Assembly: GCF_002100145.1 (NCBI RefSeq)
Contig: NZ_JXQD01000008.1
Location: 1 to 64,000 of the forward strand
Source of the DNA: Vibrio sp. qd031
GTDB taxonomy: Bacteria > Pseudomonadota > Gammaproteobacteria > Enterobacterales > Vibrionaceae
Direction: 5' to 3'
DNA length: 64,000 nucleotides
How positions within the stretch are numbered: position 1 is the stretch's first letter; every line of letters starts with the position of its first letter. The notes under the pieces are model-generated. The model worked only from the letters and a program-made list of their open reading frames with translations. It searched no databases and was not told the origin of the DNA. Of the stretch, positions 49,218 to 58,517 are shown piece after piece. The position numbers and the translations under genes are program-made.

Positions 49218-50591
49218 CTATATTACTCTTGAGAACTGCTGTTGACGAGCACGGTCACGCAGATACTTATCAAAACACATGCAGATATTGCGGATCAGCA
49301 ATCGACCACGCAAACTCACGGTAATCTCCGTATCAGTCACTTCGACCAGTTTATCGTCGACAAACGTCTGTAGTAGCGCTAAGTCTTCTGCAAAGTAGTC
49401 ATTGAAGGTGATAGAGAACTGTTTTTCAATAGCAGACTTGTCTAAGCTGAAGTTACAGATTAGCGCTTTGATCACTTCTCGACGAAGTAAGTCATCACTA
49501 TCTAATGAAACCCCTTTCCATAAGGCATGTCTTTGGTCATCAACCTGAGCGTAGTATTTTTTTAGCTCTTTTTGGTTCTGTGCGTAGCTGTCACCGATCA
49601 TCGAAATCGCCGACACCCCGAAGCCAACCAAGTCACAATCACCTTGTGTAGTGTAACCTTGGAAGTTGCGGTGCAAAATGCCCTCACGCTGAGCGATCGC
49701 TAACTCATCATCGGGTAAGGCAAAGTGGTCCATACCAATAAACTGATAGCCTTCTGCAGTAAGAGTTGAGATGGTTTGCTGCAGAATCGCCATTTTTTCT
49801 TGCGCTTGTGGCAAGTCTTCATCTTTAATTTTACGCTGCGCCGCAAACAGTTGAGGCATGTGGGCGTAATTAAACACCGATAAACGGCCAGGGCGCATCT
49901 CTAGAACCTGTTTTACCGTTTCGGCAAAACTCTCTGCCGTTTGCTTAGGCAAGCCGTAGATCAAATCGAGGTTAGTCGAACGAAATCCGAGCTTTTTCGC
50001 TCGTGCAACCATATCGAAGATAAATTGCTCGTCCTGCTCTCGGTTAACCAGTTTTTGAACGTCTTTATTGAAGTCCTGTACACCAATGCTAAGACGGTTA
50101 AAGCCTTCACCACGCAAGTGATCCAACATCGTCAATTGGATTTCACGCGGGTCAACTTCAATGCTGATCTCGGCGTCATCGGAGAATGAAAACTCGTCGC
50201 GGACAATGTCCATAACGCGACTGATTTGGGATTCTGTTAGGAATGTTGGTGTACCGCCACCAAAATGCAATTGGGTTACGGTGCGGCCATGCAAAAGTGC
50301 TGCACGCGTTCTGATCTCACACTCAAGCACATCGAGGTATTCATCGGCTTTGTGGTTGTGACGAGTGATCACCTTGTTGCAGCCACAGTAGTAACAAAGC
50401 TTGTGGCAAAATGGAATGTGGATATACAGTGATAGAGGTCTTTCAGGGTAATCAAGACACGCCATATCAAACTCTGCCACGGTGTAGGCTTCGTGAAATT
50501 CGACGGCCGTTGGGTATGAGGTGTAACGAGGGCCAGAGTAGTTATACTTCTCTAGCATCTCTTGGTCCCAAATTATTTGCTGGCTTTGCAT
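49218..50591 (-). CDS. hemN: Oxygen-independent coproporphyrinogen III oxidase
   Basis: HemN is a radical SAM enzyme that makes protoporphyrinogen IX from coproporphyrinogen III without oxygen, in haem synthesis. The cluster motif is CHKLCYYC (Cys-x3-Cys-x2-Cys) near residue 65, preceded by LSLYIHIPF. GGGTPTFL and YGLPKQTAESF are family blocks, and the HemN C-terminal domain follows. I chose ATG at 50591 (MQSQQIIWDQ, 457 residues, the normal length). The frame is also open from 50618. An FNR-like site lies about 90 bases upstream. Confidence 0.96.
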   Translation of the reverse strand: MQSQQIIWDQEMLEKYNYSGPRYTSYPTAVEFHEAYTVAEFDMACLDYPERPLSLYIHIPFCHKLCYYCGCNKVITRHNHKADEYLDVLECEIRTRAALLHGRTVTQLHFGGGTPTFLTESQISRVMDIVRDEFSFSDDAEISIEVDPREIQLTMLDHLRGEGFNRLSIGVQDFNKDVQKLVNREQDEQFIFDMVARAKKLGFRSTNLDLIYGLPKQTAESFAETVKQVLEMRPGRLSVFNYAHMPQLFAAQRKIKDEDLPQAQEKMAILQQTISTLTAEGYQFIGMDHFALPDDELAIAQREGILHRNFQGYTTQGDCDLVGFGVSAISMIGDSYAQNQKELKKYYAQVDDQRHALWKGVSLDSDDLLRREVIKALICNFSLDKSAIEKQFSITFNDYFAEDLALLQTFVDDKLVEVTDTEITVSLRGRLLIRNICMCFDKYLRDRARQQQFSRVI

Positions 50592-50677
50592 GGTAATGTC
50601 TGTCTTTAAAAGGCCCATATACGACGATGGCGTCTATTTTGCCATAGACGCCATGAATACGCTTAAAACGTTATCAG

Positions 50678-50691
50678 TTGCTCTAGATCAA
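50678..50691 (-). promoter_or_regulatory. FNR-like site upstream of hemN
   Basis: On the minus strand the sequence is TTGATctagAGCAA. It matches the FNR box TTGAT-N4-ATCAA at nine of ten positions. It lies about 93 bases upstream of the hemN ATG, compatible with a class II promoter and a leader of about 50 bases. Anaerobic induction suits the oxygen-independent enzyme. Confidence 0.65.
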
Positions 50692-50743
50692 ACCCCATTA
50701 TTGCGGGTCAGATCACTACAGTTGTTAGCAGTCTGTTACGCAA

Positions 50744-51235
50744 CTAATGCACAGTTTGAATAGAAATATGGTTATTCAACGGCTGCAACTGTTTGATCAA
50801 CACTTTCAACTCTTCAATAATTGCGTCGTTGAGTCGAGCCTCTGCTTTGTGCCTTGCTAATGTCTGCTGCATGCGCTGCTTTTTAGGAAGCTCTTGTCGC
50901 GACTCTCCACGTGCCATGTCATTGACAATATCAAACAGTTCATAGGTTGCAGGAAGACTCTGTTTAACATCCACTCGCTGTTCACCTTGAACATAATCCA
51001 ATACGTTGCATAAGCGAATGCTGATTTCTGACAGATCGCACTGACCTTGAATTCCGGCAAGACACAACGTGTGGGCACTTTCGAATATTTTGGCGTTGCG
51101 CTGCTCAACCGCCAATTTGTGCTGTTGAGCAATCAAAGCTTTTTGCTTCTTAAGTTGCAGCAGTAAGTAACCCGCATAGGTGGCCAGCGCCACCACAATG
51201 CCGATACCCACAATGATAAGCAGCGTCCAATTCAT
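50744..51235 (-). CDS. DUF2489 family membrane-anchored protein
   Basis: This 163-residue protein has one N-terminal transmembrane helix (LLIIVGIGIVVALATYAGYLL). A positively charged, helical cytosolic part follows, with a coiled-coil look (LKKQKALIAQQHKLAVEQR) and two conserved cysteine positions (HTLCLAGIQGQCDLS). It matches the DUF2489 pattern as I remember it. It lies directly after yihI on the same strand with a 4-base gap, which suggests one transcript. No function is known to me. Confidence 0.8.
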   Translation of the reverse strand: MNWTLLIIVGIGIVVALATYAGYLLLQLKKQKALIAQQHKLAVEQRNAKIFESAHTLCLAGIQGQCDLSEISIRLCNVLDYVQGEQRVDVKQSLPATYELFDIVNDMARGESRQELPKKQRMQQTLARHKAEARLNDAIIEELKVLIKQLQPLNNHISIQTVH

Positions 51236-51239
51236 TCCT

Positions 51240-51812
51240 TTATTCCTTAAATTCGTCCCAATCTAAGTTTTCAAACTCGTTGAGCAGTGCATCGTCCGTT
51301 TTGCTTTTTGCTTTAGTTTTGGTTTTTTGAGGTTGTGGCGCTTCTGGTTGCTCGATGTCTTCCTCAAAATCATTGTCGTCCAGTAAGCCAAGCTGATTCA
51401 TAAGCACTTCAATACGAGAAAGCTTCTGATCAACGTACTGCTGTAGGCCTGCCCCCAACGATTCACCATTGTCTAAGCGGTCAAGCAGTACCAAAAGTTG
51501 AGCATCATTTTCGAGTAGCTCTAACTCTTGTTTTGCTGAGCGTTTTTTCTCAGTTTTTGATGGCTTTTTCTTGGCTTCTACCACAAGAGGAATTTTCTTC
51601 TTACTGCCAAGGCGAGGGTCGCGCGCGATACCGTTTCCATGAGTAGCGTGATCGCTACCGTCTGAATGTCGGCTGCCGGTTTTTAATCCTTTGCGCTTTT
51701 TCGCTTTTTTACGTAGACGCCCTTCTACATCAGATTCTGTACGATTACGTACGACAATCACATCCACTTCGCCGCCGGCGCCTGGTTTTCTCGATTTTTT
51801 ATTACGACTCAT
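51240..51812 (-). CDS. yihI: Der GTPase-activating protein YihI
   Basis: YihI stimulates the GTPase Der/EngA and so tunes late 50S ribosome assembly. Its 190 residues show the typical layout. The N-terminus is very basic and disordered (MSRNKKSRKPG, RLRKKAKKRKGLK). A central acidic/helical core is next (ELELLENDAQLLVLLDRLDN). The C-terminus is acidic (NEFENLDWDEFKE). Its first 11 bases overlap the end of the upstream methyltransferase gene. Confidence 0.92.
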   Translation of the reverse strand: MSRNKKSRKPGAGGEVDVIVVRNRTESDVEGRLRKKAKKRKGLKTGSRHSDGSDHATHGNGIARDPRLGSKKKIPLVVEAKKKPSKTEKKRSAKQELELLENDAQLLVLLDRLDNGESLGAGLQQYVDQKLSRIEVLMNQLGLLDDNDFEEDIEQPEAPQPQKTKTKAKSKTDDALLNEFENLDWDEFKE

Positions 51813-52449
51813 GTTCGGGTTTCCTCAACAGGATCACATCGTTGCCAATAAAGTCTAGCTGCAGCCCGTCTCTATTGGCCAAGTATTCAAAGGTAGCTCT
51901 ACTGTAAAAACAGACGTGCGTAACATCATTTTTGTAGTGCCACGAGGCAAATGCCTCAACATCAATGACCATTTTGGTCATCACTCCAAGCCAACCACCT
52001 GGGTTAAGCAAATTTAGCCATTGAGACCAAATTATATCGGGCTGGTACAAATGCTCAATCACTTCCGTCGCCGTCACAAAGTCATACGTCTGTGATAGCG
52101 GTTTCGGATCTGGATGATAGTAAATATCGTACAGATTGACGCTGTACCCTTGCTCTCTCAACATATATGCCAGAGCAGGACCGGGACCACACCCAAAATC
52201 TAGCCCTTTAGCATCAGTATTAATACGCTCACAGAGTGGGGTCGACATTCTTGATAAGAATTGTCGATACCCATCATTATAAGGGTCATTTTCATGATGG
52301 TCATAACAGGCTTTTTCAGCGTCAGCATCTAAACGAAAGTGGGGTTCTACAAACACCAATTGGCAGCGCTGGCATTGGCGATAAATACGGCGTTTATCTT
52401 GGTGATAAAACTCGCTATCGGGCTGATGACAGAGCGGACACGCATTCAT
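51802..52449 (-). CDS. Class I SAM-dependent methyltransferase with zinc-ribbon-like N-terminus
   Basis: This 215-residue protein has two Cys-x2-Cys pairs at its N-terminus (CPLC and CQRC), which suggest a bound zinc. A class I methyltransferase domain follows, with the SAM motif GLDFGCGPGPALAYML and later TATEVIEHL. The substrate cannot be told from sequence. It is coupled to yihI by an 11-base overlap. A CsrB-like RNA lies upstream on the same strand and ends about 130 bases before this gene. Confidence 0.88.
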   Translation of the reverse strand: MNACPLCHQPDSEFYHQDKRRIYRQCQRCQLVFVEPHFRLDADAEKACYDHHENDPYNDGYRQFLSRMSTPLCERINTDAKGLDFGCGPGPALAYMLREQGYSVNLYDIYYHPDPKPLSQTYDFVTATEVIEHLYQPDIIWSQWLNLLNPGGWLGVMTKMVIDVEAFASWHYKNDVTHVCFYSRATFEYLANRDGLQLDFIGNDVILLRKPEHES

Positions 52450-52581
52450 TTCTATGCTCCATTAACTAGGGTTTGACTAGGAGGAGGCGAAACATAGCAG
52501 ATTATGAGGCAAGAGTGGAGGAAAATTCGACAAAATCTGTGAGTGAAATGGCGTGACTTGGGGTTGAATTACCCGCGACTA

Positions 52582-52858
52582 AAAAGAAAAAAGCGACAGG
52601 AAAAACCTGTCGCCTTCAAAGTCCATCTATTGTTGCGGCTTCCGTACCAAATTCGTTGTAGTTCATCGTCCTGATGATTTTTGCTTCCCTAATCCATCCT
52701 AGACGGTCACCGTCCTCGGTGATGTTCCATTTGCGCGAAGTTGCGACTCAACCATCCTTGTTAGCTGCGATCCATTGCAGCGCTTTCCTATTGAAAATAA
52801 ATAGTGCCCTCCACTGCTCTATCTATTTTGCCCTTTAGAGATTGCTCTCTAGAAGATG
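52582..52858 (-). ncRNA. CsrB-family regulatory RNA (candidate)
   Basis: Read on the minus strand, this stretch of about 277 bases contains twelve GGA triplets, several exactly in hairpin loops. Examples are TCACCG-AGGA-CGGTGA (52707-52722), CATC-AGGAC-GATG (52664-52676), GCTGC-aatggatc-GCAGC (52764-52781) and AGTG-GAGGG-CACT (52803-52815). AGGATGG words occur at 52693-52700 and near 52755. The RNA ends in a strong terminator: gcgacagg / cctgtcgc with a five-base loop, then a T-rich run. No protein frame is present. This is the layout of CsrB/CsrC RNAs, which sequester the translational regulator CsrA. The 5' end (about 52857) is inferred from a TAAATT -10 box at 52864-52869. Confidence 0.75.
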
Positions 52859-52988
52859 GAACTAATTTAGCAGTGTTATTTAGCATTAGTGCTGATGAGG
52901 TTCACACAGTGAAATTCAAAAACGAAAGCAATCACTCAATACATTGTTTTTATTGTAATTAACAGTATTGATACATCATAAATAGCTA

Positions 52989-53012
52989 GGTAAGAATGGC
53001 CAATGTCTTACA
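52989..53012 (-). promoter_or_regulatory. Possible VarA/GacA-type upstream site for the CsrB-like RNA
   Basis: On the minus strand, TGTAAG and CTTACC half-sites face each other 12 bases apart. They lie about 140 bases upstream of the inferred RNA start. The known GacA/UvrY/VarA box is TGTAAG-N6-CTTACA, so the spacing is off. Position and half-sites fit, and the rest is tentative. Confidence 0.35.
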
Positions 53013-53095
53013 CATAGTAGGGATAATGGCTGTACATCAACAATAGTGTGCAACGAACTAGGAGAGATTATTTTGATATTGCAGGAATGGATACA

Positions 53096-53127
53096 AATAA
53101 GGCAGCTTTGTGCAAAGCTGCCTTATT
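53096..53127 (-). terminator. Terminator after cytochrome c4 gene
   Basis: A perfect 14-bp stem (aataaggcagcttt / aaagctgccttatt) with a four-base loop lies about 30 bases beyond the cytochrome stop. The A/T ends of the stem give it a short T-run on the minus strand. Confidence 0.75.
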
Positions 53128-53155
53128 GTTATCGCTTGATACAATCAGCGATAAA

Positions 53156-53788
53156 CTAGTGCAAGCCGCCTACGTATTTTGACAGCGCGTCAATTTCGGC
53201 GTCGGTCAATTTGCTCGCGATATCTTGCATCATGCCGTTGAGATCATTGTTGCGCTCAGCAGCTTTAAATTTGGTGAGTTGTAGATTGTTGTAATCGGCA
53301 TGCTGACCAGAAATTTTCGGGAATCCTGACAACTCGGTACCATTACCACGTGGACCATGACAGGCAATACATGCGACTAGACCACGCTCTGCATCGCCCG
53401 CGTTGTATAACACTTTACCTACGTCGACAACGTCTTCTGGTGTGTTGTTTTCCGACATAGGCAAAGAAGAGTAATAAGCCGCCAGGTCTAACATATCTTG
53501 ATCGGATAATGGCAATGCCATCCCACCCATCACTGCATCGTAACGACCTTGTTTACCATTGGTGGTCATACCGAGCTTAAATTCTTTTAACTGTTTTTCG
53601 ATGTACCTTGCATGCTGCCCAGCGATCTTCGGGTAGTTCGTTAACTGGCTATTACCGTCTGCACCATGACAGGCAACACAGGTTTGTGATTTGGCTAGAC
53701 CCGCCTCAATGTTTCCTTGAGCGTCGTTTGCAAGCGCCCAAGTTGAGCAGCCAGCCAATAGAGAGAATAGTAGCGCTAATTTCTTCAT
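53156..53788 (-). CDS. Dihaem cytochrome c4
   Basis: Cytochrome c4 is a periplasmic electron carrier that can feed terminal oxidases such as cbb3. The 210-residue protein has a signal peptide ending ACSTWALA-like (GCSTWALAND) and two haem-binding motifs, CVACH and CIACH. Each sits in one half of a duplicated cytochrome c fold. Methionine ligands are visible (GGMALPLS and NGMMQDIAS). It lies next to engB, which runs divergently, as in other vibrios. Confidence 0.93.
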   Translation of the reverse strand: MKKLALLFSLLAGCSTWALANDAQGNIEAGLAKSQTCVACHGADGNSQLTNYPKIAGQHARYIEKQLKEFKLGMTTNGKQGRYDAVMGGMALPLSDQDMLDLAAYYSSLPMSENNTPEDVVDVGKVLYNAGDAERGLVACIACHGPRGNGTELSGFPKISGQHADYNNLQLTKFKAAERNNDLNGMMQDIASKLTDAEIDALSKYVGGLH

Positions 53789-53928
53789 GACAATCCGTTT
53801 ATAATTATTGAGCTTCCAGTGGGTAAGAGTCGTGATACAATCAACGACCCTATGCCGAGCACGGCTATTTTACACAAATTCACAAAAAAGTAATCAATCG
53901 ACTACACAAAGTCGCGATGGAGTTAACA

Positions 53929-54609
53929 GTGAGCGAAAAAATTTTCTACCAAAACACGCACTTTATTACTAGTGCCCCCGATATTCGCCACCTTCCTGAA
54001 GACCAAGGCATCGAAGTTGCTTTTGCGGGTCGCTCTAACGCGGGTAAATCGAGTGCACTCAATCGTTTGACCAATCAAAGAAGTTTGGCCAAAACCAGTA
54101 AAACGCCTGGCCGTACCCAATTGATCAACTTATTTAAAGTACGAGAGCATTGCCATATTGTCGATTTACCTGGCTATGGGTTTGCACAAGTTCCGCTAGA
54201 GCTAAAGAAAAAGTGGCAGAAGTCTTTGGGCGAGTACTTGCAAAAACGCGAATGTTTAAAAGGATTAGTCGTACTAATGGACATTCGCCATCCAATGAAA
54301 GACCTCGATCAACAAATGATCTACTGGGCTGTGGATAGCGGTATACCCGTTCAAGTTTTGCTTACCAAAGCCGATAAATTAAAAAGCGGAGCTCGAAAAG
54401 CACAATTGCTAAAGATCCGTGACGCCTCTTTAGCGTTTGGTGGTGATGTTACTGTGGATATGTTCTCGTCGCTCAAGGGGATAGGTGTTGATCAACTGCG
54501 CGCCAAGCTAGACACTTGGTTTGCACCAGCTCTCATCGAAATGGATGAAACAGACTCTTTAGAAACTAGCAACGAAGATGTTAATCAATTACCACCACAG
54601 TCAACTTAA
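53929..54609 (+). CDS. engB: Ribosome biogenesis GTP-binding protein EngB (YihA/YsxC)
   Basis: EngB is an essential GTPase in 50S subunit assembly. G1 is [14 protein letters not shown]2 lies near [10 protein letters not shown]3 is [10 protein letters not shown] and G4 is LLTKADKL. The C-terminal tail is acidic ([13 protein letters not shown]). I favour GTG at 53929 (226 residues), because tggag at 53918-53922 is well placed for it. That same site contains the ATG at 53917, which would be the alternative start with no site of its own. It lies beside Spot 42 and polA, as in E. coli. Confidence 0.94.
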   Translation: MSEKIFYQNTHFITSAPDIRHLPEDQGIEVAFAGRSNAGKSSALNRLTNQRSLAKTSKTPGRTQLINLFKVREHCHIVDLPGYGFAQVPLELKKKWQKSLGEYLQKRECLKGLVVLMDIRHPMKDLDQQMIYWAVDSGIPVQVLLTKADKLKSGARKAQLLKIRDASLAFGGDVTVDMFSSLKGIGVDQLRAKLDTWFAPALIEMDETDSLETSNEDVNQLPPQST

Positions 54610-54692
54610 GATAGTTACCTCTCTTACGTTGACCTCTTATTTTCAGTCTAAAATGTAATTATATTACAAAAGGCCCAAAATAAAATTATCGA

Positions 54693-54732
54693 GCCAAGAT
54701 GAGTAAAATACTCAATATCTTGGCTTTTTTTT
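54693..54732 (+). terminator. Rho-independent terminator downstream of engB
   Basis: The stem gccaagat / atcttggc encloses a second small hairpin (gagtaaaatactc). Eight T follow directly. It lies about 85 bases after the engB stop. Nothing else on the plus strand nearby needs it, though a short unknown RNA between 54610 and 54732 cannot be excluded. Confidence 0.85.
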
Positions 54733-54856
54733 CGATCTGTTTTTATATTGTCATACCTAAGTAGTACAGATCAACAACTGCGACCCCCATCACAATTAGG
54801 GGGCGTAGATAGGGGGATGAGAACAGAATAATAGCTCAGCCTCTCAATTTTAGGCA

Positions 54857-54961
54857 TAAAAAAAGCCCCAATCATATCGATTGAGGCTGCTGAATTATTC
54901 TAATTCCAATAACGTGAAACAAAAGGTCTGAAAGATAGAACATCTTACCTCTGTACCCTAC
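54857..54961 (-). ncRNA. spf: Spot 42 small RNA
   Basis: On the minus strand the RNA begins GTAGGGTACAGAGG. Its first 40 bases or so are identical to E. coli Spot 42 as I remember it, including the AAGATGTTCTATC and CAGACCTTTT segments. It ends in a hairpin (cctcaatcg...gattgggg) with a run of seven T. A TATATT -10 box lies seven bases upstream of the first G. Spot 42 is a trans-acting, Hfq-dependent RNA repressed by cAMP-CRP; it silences genes for secondary carbon sources. Its place between engB and polA is conserved. Confidence 0.97.
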
Positions 54962-55190
54962 GTCTTCAAATATACCCAATTCCGACTAAAAAAGAAACCA
55001 TTTTTGTTGTTTATTTTCAAAAACAATTACCGTACAGCGTAAGGCTTTGATTAGGAAAGATTTAACAATTGAGGATTTTAAAAAGTGAGCAAGCTCAAAA
55101 AATGTAATGGGCTTGGTAAAAGACGCTAGGGTTGTGGGGATAAAATTGAAGCCAGAGAGTGCCAATGGTGATTAAATGCCATTCGCGCGG

Positions 55191-55225
55191 AGAAAAAAGG
55201 ATCTTCGAGTAACCAAAGATCCTTT
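55191..55225 (-). terminator. Terminator after polA
   Basis: On the minus strand the stem aaaggatctt / aagatccttt with a ten-base loop runs into a T-rich stretch, just past the polA stop. The plus strand also has T-rich sequence after the stem, so it could work both ways. Confidence 0.85.
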
Positions 55226-55237
55226 CTTTTTGTTTCG

Positions 55238-58039
55238 TTAGTGGGCTTCGTCCCAGTTGATGCCGTATCCAGCTTCTGCGATTAGCGGTACCGATAAGTC
55301 TGCTGCAGATTCCATTAGCTCACAGATTTTAGCTTCAACCTCTTTGAGGCACTCTTCTTTCACCTCAAACACCAGTTCATCGTGCACTTGCATAAGCATT
55401 CGAACATCATCAGAGTCTCGTTCTACTAGCCACGCATCCACCAATAACATCGCCTTCTTAATCACGTCGGCCGCGGTACCTTGCATTGGTGCGTTGATCG
55501 CAGCTCGCTCTGCGCCTTTACGACGCATACCATTAGGAGACTTTATCTCTGGAAGGTATAGGCGTCGTCCATAAATAGTTTCGACATACCCTTGCTCGGC
55601 TGCTGCACTGCGAGTCTCTTCCATGTATTGCAACACACCAGGGTATCGCTCAAAGTAGGTGTCCATGTAATGCTGTGCTTCACCGCGCGCGATCCCAAGC
55701 TGCTTCGCTAAGCCAAACGCACTCATGCCGTAAATGAGTCCAAAGTTAACCGCTTTTGCACGTCGACGCTGCTCACTGGTGACTGATTCTAGTGTGGTCC
55801 CCATGATCTCGGCCGCCGTAGCAGCGTGAATATCTTTGCCGTCACGGAACGCTTCAAGTAGCGCCGGATCGCCAGAGAGATGCGCCATAATTCGCAATTC
55901 AATTTGAGAATAATCCACCGCTAGAATTTTGTAGCCCGTTGGCGCAATGAATGCTTGGCGAATACGACGCCCTTCTTCATTTCGGATAGGGATATTTTGC
56001 AAGTTTGGATCGGTAGATGACAGACGCCCTGTCGCCGCAACAGCTTGATGATAAGATGTATGGACTCGTCCTGTCTGAGGCTTAATCATTTTTGGCAGCT
56101 TATCAGTATAGGTCGACTTTAACTTTGCCAATCCTCGATATTCTAAAATTAACTTAGGAAGTGGGTAGTCCAGCGCCAGTTCTTGCAGCACTTCTTCATT
56201 GGTCGATGGAGCGCCAGACGCGGTTTTCTTAACAACCGGTAAGCCCATTTTCTCAAACAAAATCGCTTGTAACTGCTTAGGGGAGTTAAGATTAAATTCC
56301 TGCTCAGCCAACTCATACGCTTTCTTTTCCAACTCATCTAAGCGCTGGGCAATTTCTTGCGATTGAGTATTAAGCTTCATGGCATCGATCAAGACACCAG
56401 TGCGCTCAATTTTGGATAAGACAGGGACTAAAGGCACTTCGATATCAGTATAGATTCGTTCTAAACCTTCGTTTCCTGCGATACCTTTTTGAATACTGTT
56501 ATGCAGTCGGAGTGTAACGTCAGCATCTTCAGCGGCATACGGAGACGCTTGCTCTAAATCAATCTGATTAAACGTGAGTTGCTTTTTACCTTTGCCTGCA
56601 ATTTGCTCAAACGAGATGCATGAGTGTTGCAAAAAGCGCAGTGCCAAGCTATCCATATCGTGCTTGCCACCAACGCTATTAAACACGTAGGACGCTAGCA
56701 TGGTATCGTGAGCGATGCCTCGCATCTCTATGTCATAACGCGCTAGTACGCTGGCATCGTATTTCAGGTTCTGCCCAACTTTCGCTTTGTGGGCGTCTTC
56801 TAATAAGGGTTTTAGCTGTTCAAGCACCCAGTTTCTGTCGAGTTGAGCGGGAGCATCTAGGTAATCGTGTGCCACTGGCACATAAGCCGCTTCGCCTTCT
56901 GCAACCGCAAACGACAAACCCACTAGGTTCGCTTCCATATAATCCAGGCTGTCTGTTTCGGTATCAAATGCAATCAAATCTGCAGCATCAAGTTTAGATA
57001 ACCACTGAGCAAACACTTCCTCAGTCAGAATTGTTTGGTATTGGCTGCGATCAATTGTGATTGCGTCTCCAGCTGGCTGGCCAGACGAGGCGTCCGATGA
57101 ACCCGAAGCGACACTGGTGCGGCCCGATTTCTCATCAGCAATAACTTCACCCGTTCCTCCTTCAAGGAGCTCATTGAGCCACGACTTAAAGGTGTACTTT
57201 CCGTAAAGGGCAATCAACTCATCTTTATTTGGGGTTTGTTTTACCAGCGAATCAGGCGCATTCTCTAACTCAACATCCAGTTTAATGGTCGCCAGTTCAT
57301 ACGACAGCCTAGCGTTGCCTTCATGTTCAATCAGCTTTTTGGCCATGGTTTTCGAACCACGGAACCCCAATGGGGCAATATCATCGAGACGAGTATAAAT
57401 GTCGTCAATGCTACCAATGCCTTGGAGCAGTGCTAGCGCGGTTTTTTCGCCTACGCCCGGAACTCCCGGAATGTTATCGACCTTGTCGCCCATTAAGGCC
57501 AAAAAGTCGATGATAAGCTCTGGCCCAATACCAAACTTATCCACAACGCCTTGAGGGTCCATGACCACATTTGTCATGGTATTAATCAAAGTGACGTTTT
57601 CATCAACCAACTGCGCCATATCTTTATCGCCAGTACTTATTAAGACAGGCATGCCTTGTTGAGAGGCTTGATGGGCGAGCGTTCCAATCACATCATCGGC
57701 TTCGACCCCAGGAATGACCAACAAAGGTAACCCCATTGCTTTAATGATGTTATGCAGTGGCTCTATTTGGCTTCTCAACTCATTGGGCATAGATGGACGA
57801 TTGGCTTTATATTCCGGATACACATCGTCGCGAAACGTTTTGCCTTTGGCGTCAAAAATGACGGCTATGCGCTCAGATGAAAACTGCTTCATCATACTGC
57901 GCAGCATATTGACCACACCATAGATTGCGTTGGTTTGAATATCACCATTACTCATTGATTCAGGGTAAGCATGGAAAGCTCGATAGAGGTAAGAAGAGCC
58001 ATCAATTAAAATCAATGGGTTATCAGGAATGTTCGCCAT
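55238..58039 (-). CDS. polA: DNA polymerase I
   Basis: PolA fills gaps, removes RNA primers and repairs DNA. The 933-residue product has the usual three parts. The 5'-3' exonuclease lies at about residues 1-300 ([18 protein letters not shown], then [12 protein letters not shown]). The 3'-5' proofreading domain retains acidic residues ([13 protein letters not shown]). The polymerase domain has motif A ([16 protein letters not shown]), the O-helix region ([19 protein letters not shown]) and motif C ([11 protein letters not shown]). I chose ATG at 58039 (MANIPDNPL) with GGAA upstream; the frame is also open from a GTG at 58087. Confidence 0.97.
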   Translation of the reverse strand: MANIPDNPLILIDGSSYLYRAFHAYPESMSNGDIQTNAIYGVVNMLRSMMKQFSSERIAVIFDAKGKTFRDDVYPEYKANRPSMPNELRSQIEPLHNIIKAMGLPLLVIPGVEADDVIGTLAHQASQQGMPVLISTGDKDMAQLVDENVTLINTMTNVVMDPQGVVDKFGIGPELIIDFLALMGDKVDNIPGVPGVGEKTALALLQGIGSIDDIYTRLDDIAPLGFRGSKTMAKKLIEHEGNARLSYELATIKLDVELENAPDSLVKQTPNKDELIALYGKYTFKSWLNELLEGGTGEVIADEKSGRTSVASGSSDASSGQPAGDAITIDRSQYQTILTEEVFAQWLSKLDAADLIAFDTETDSLDYMEANLVGLSFAVAEGEAAYVPVAHDYLDAPAQLDRNWVLEQLKPLLEDAHKAKVGQNLKYDASVLARYDIEMRGIAHDTMLASYVFNSVGGKHDMDSLALRFLQHSCISFEQIAGKGKKQLTFNQIDLEQASPYAAEDADVTLRLHNSIQKGIAGNEGLERIYTDIEVPLVPVLSKIERTGVLIDAMKLNTQSQEIAQRLDELEKKAYELAEQEFNLNSPKQLQAILFEKMGLPVVKKTASGAPSTNEEVLQELALDYPLPKLILEYRGLAKLKSTYTDKLPKMIKPQTGRVHTSYHQAVAATGRLSSTDPNLQNIPIRNEEGRRIRQAFIAPTGYKILAVDYSQIELRIMAHLSGDPALLEAFRDGKDIHAATAAEIMGTTLESVTSEQRRRAKAVNFGLIYGMSAFGLAKQLGIARGEAQHYMDTYFERYPGVLQYMEETRSAAAEQGYVETIYGRRLYLPEIKSPNGMRRKGAERAAINAPMQGTAADVIKKAMLLVDAWLVERDSDDVRMLMQVHDELVFEVKEECLKEVEAKICELMESAADLSVPLIAEAGYGINWDEAH

Positions 58040-58201
58040 AGCACTGTTTTCCGCGTCGTCATTTACTGTAGCGCTAAAGGATGCCACGAGTTGCGGTTGC
58101 TGGCTATCTCAATCGAATTAAGCGCCCTATTTTTCATCACCAAAAAACAAAACCGTGAACTGACTCCATTCGCCTACTGTGGATAACTTTGTTAGCAAAA
58201 A

Positions 58202-58444
58202 GTGGCAACCGATAGATCGTTACCATTACCAAAATCAAATAAACCAACAAAAGTCATTTATAACAACGACTTAAAATACAAATTCAAACAATCGCGCAGA
58301 TCCCCAAATGATCGAAGCATGTGGAAAAAAGTTTTAGATACGGATCAAGATGATGATTTAAAGGAAGAAAAAGTTCGTGACCGGACTCAAAAAAAGAAAA
58401 ACGGTGACCGAAAACCGATCACCGTAAATAGCGGCTCAATGTAA
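58202..58444 (+). CDS. Small basic hypothetical protein antisense to the RyhB 3' end
   Basis: This is an 80-residue hydrophilic, Lys/Arg/Asp-rich frame (PLPKSNKPTKVIYNNDLKYK, then RSMWKKVLDTDQDDD) from a GTG. No real gene lies opposite most of it, and its composition looks like a true small protein. Against it: there is no clear ribosome-binding site, and its last 57 bases are antisense to the RyhB terminator and 3' part. V. cholerae has a hypothetical gene next to ryhB at this locus, which may be the counterpart. The function is unknown. Confidence 0.45.
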   Translation: MATDRSLPLPKSNKPTKVIYNNDLKYKFKQSRRSPNDRSMWKKVLDTDQDDDLKEEKVRDRTQKKKNGDRKPITVNSGSM

Positions 58445-58514
58445 GAGCTCAAACTGGAAGCATCGTGAATGATTTGGTGAAAAGTCACGTGCAAGTGCGT
58501 TCACCAAAGCCTCG
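58388..58514 (-). ncRNA. ryhB: RyhB iron-responsive small RNA
   Basis: The minus strand carries a Fur-box promoter and then about 127 bases containing the RyhB core TGCTTCCAGT (58453-58462). It ends at a terminator, cggtga / tcaccg (58402-58424), followed by a T-rich tail. The 5' end is inferred from the promoter. RyhB is made when iron is scarce and, with Hfq, lowers expression of iron-using proteins. The position between polA and hemB is the known site of ryhB in Vibrio cholerae; the V. cholerae RNA is longer. The core sequence, the promoter and the synteny all agree. Confidence 0.9.
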
Positions 58515-58517
58515 ATG

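Noticed and set aside
58040-58087. Longer PolA from a GTG at 58087
   Set aside because: PolA proteins start near [14 protein letters not shown]; the ATG at 58039 has a GGAA site.
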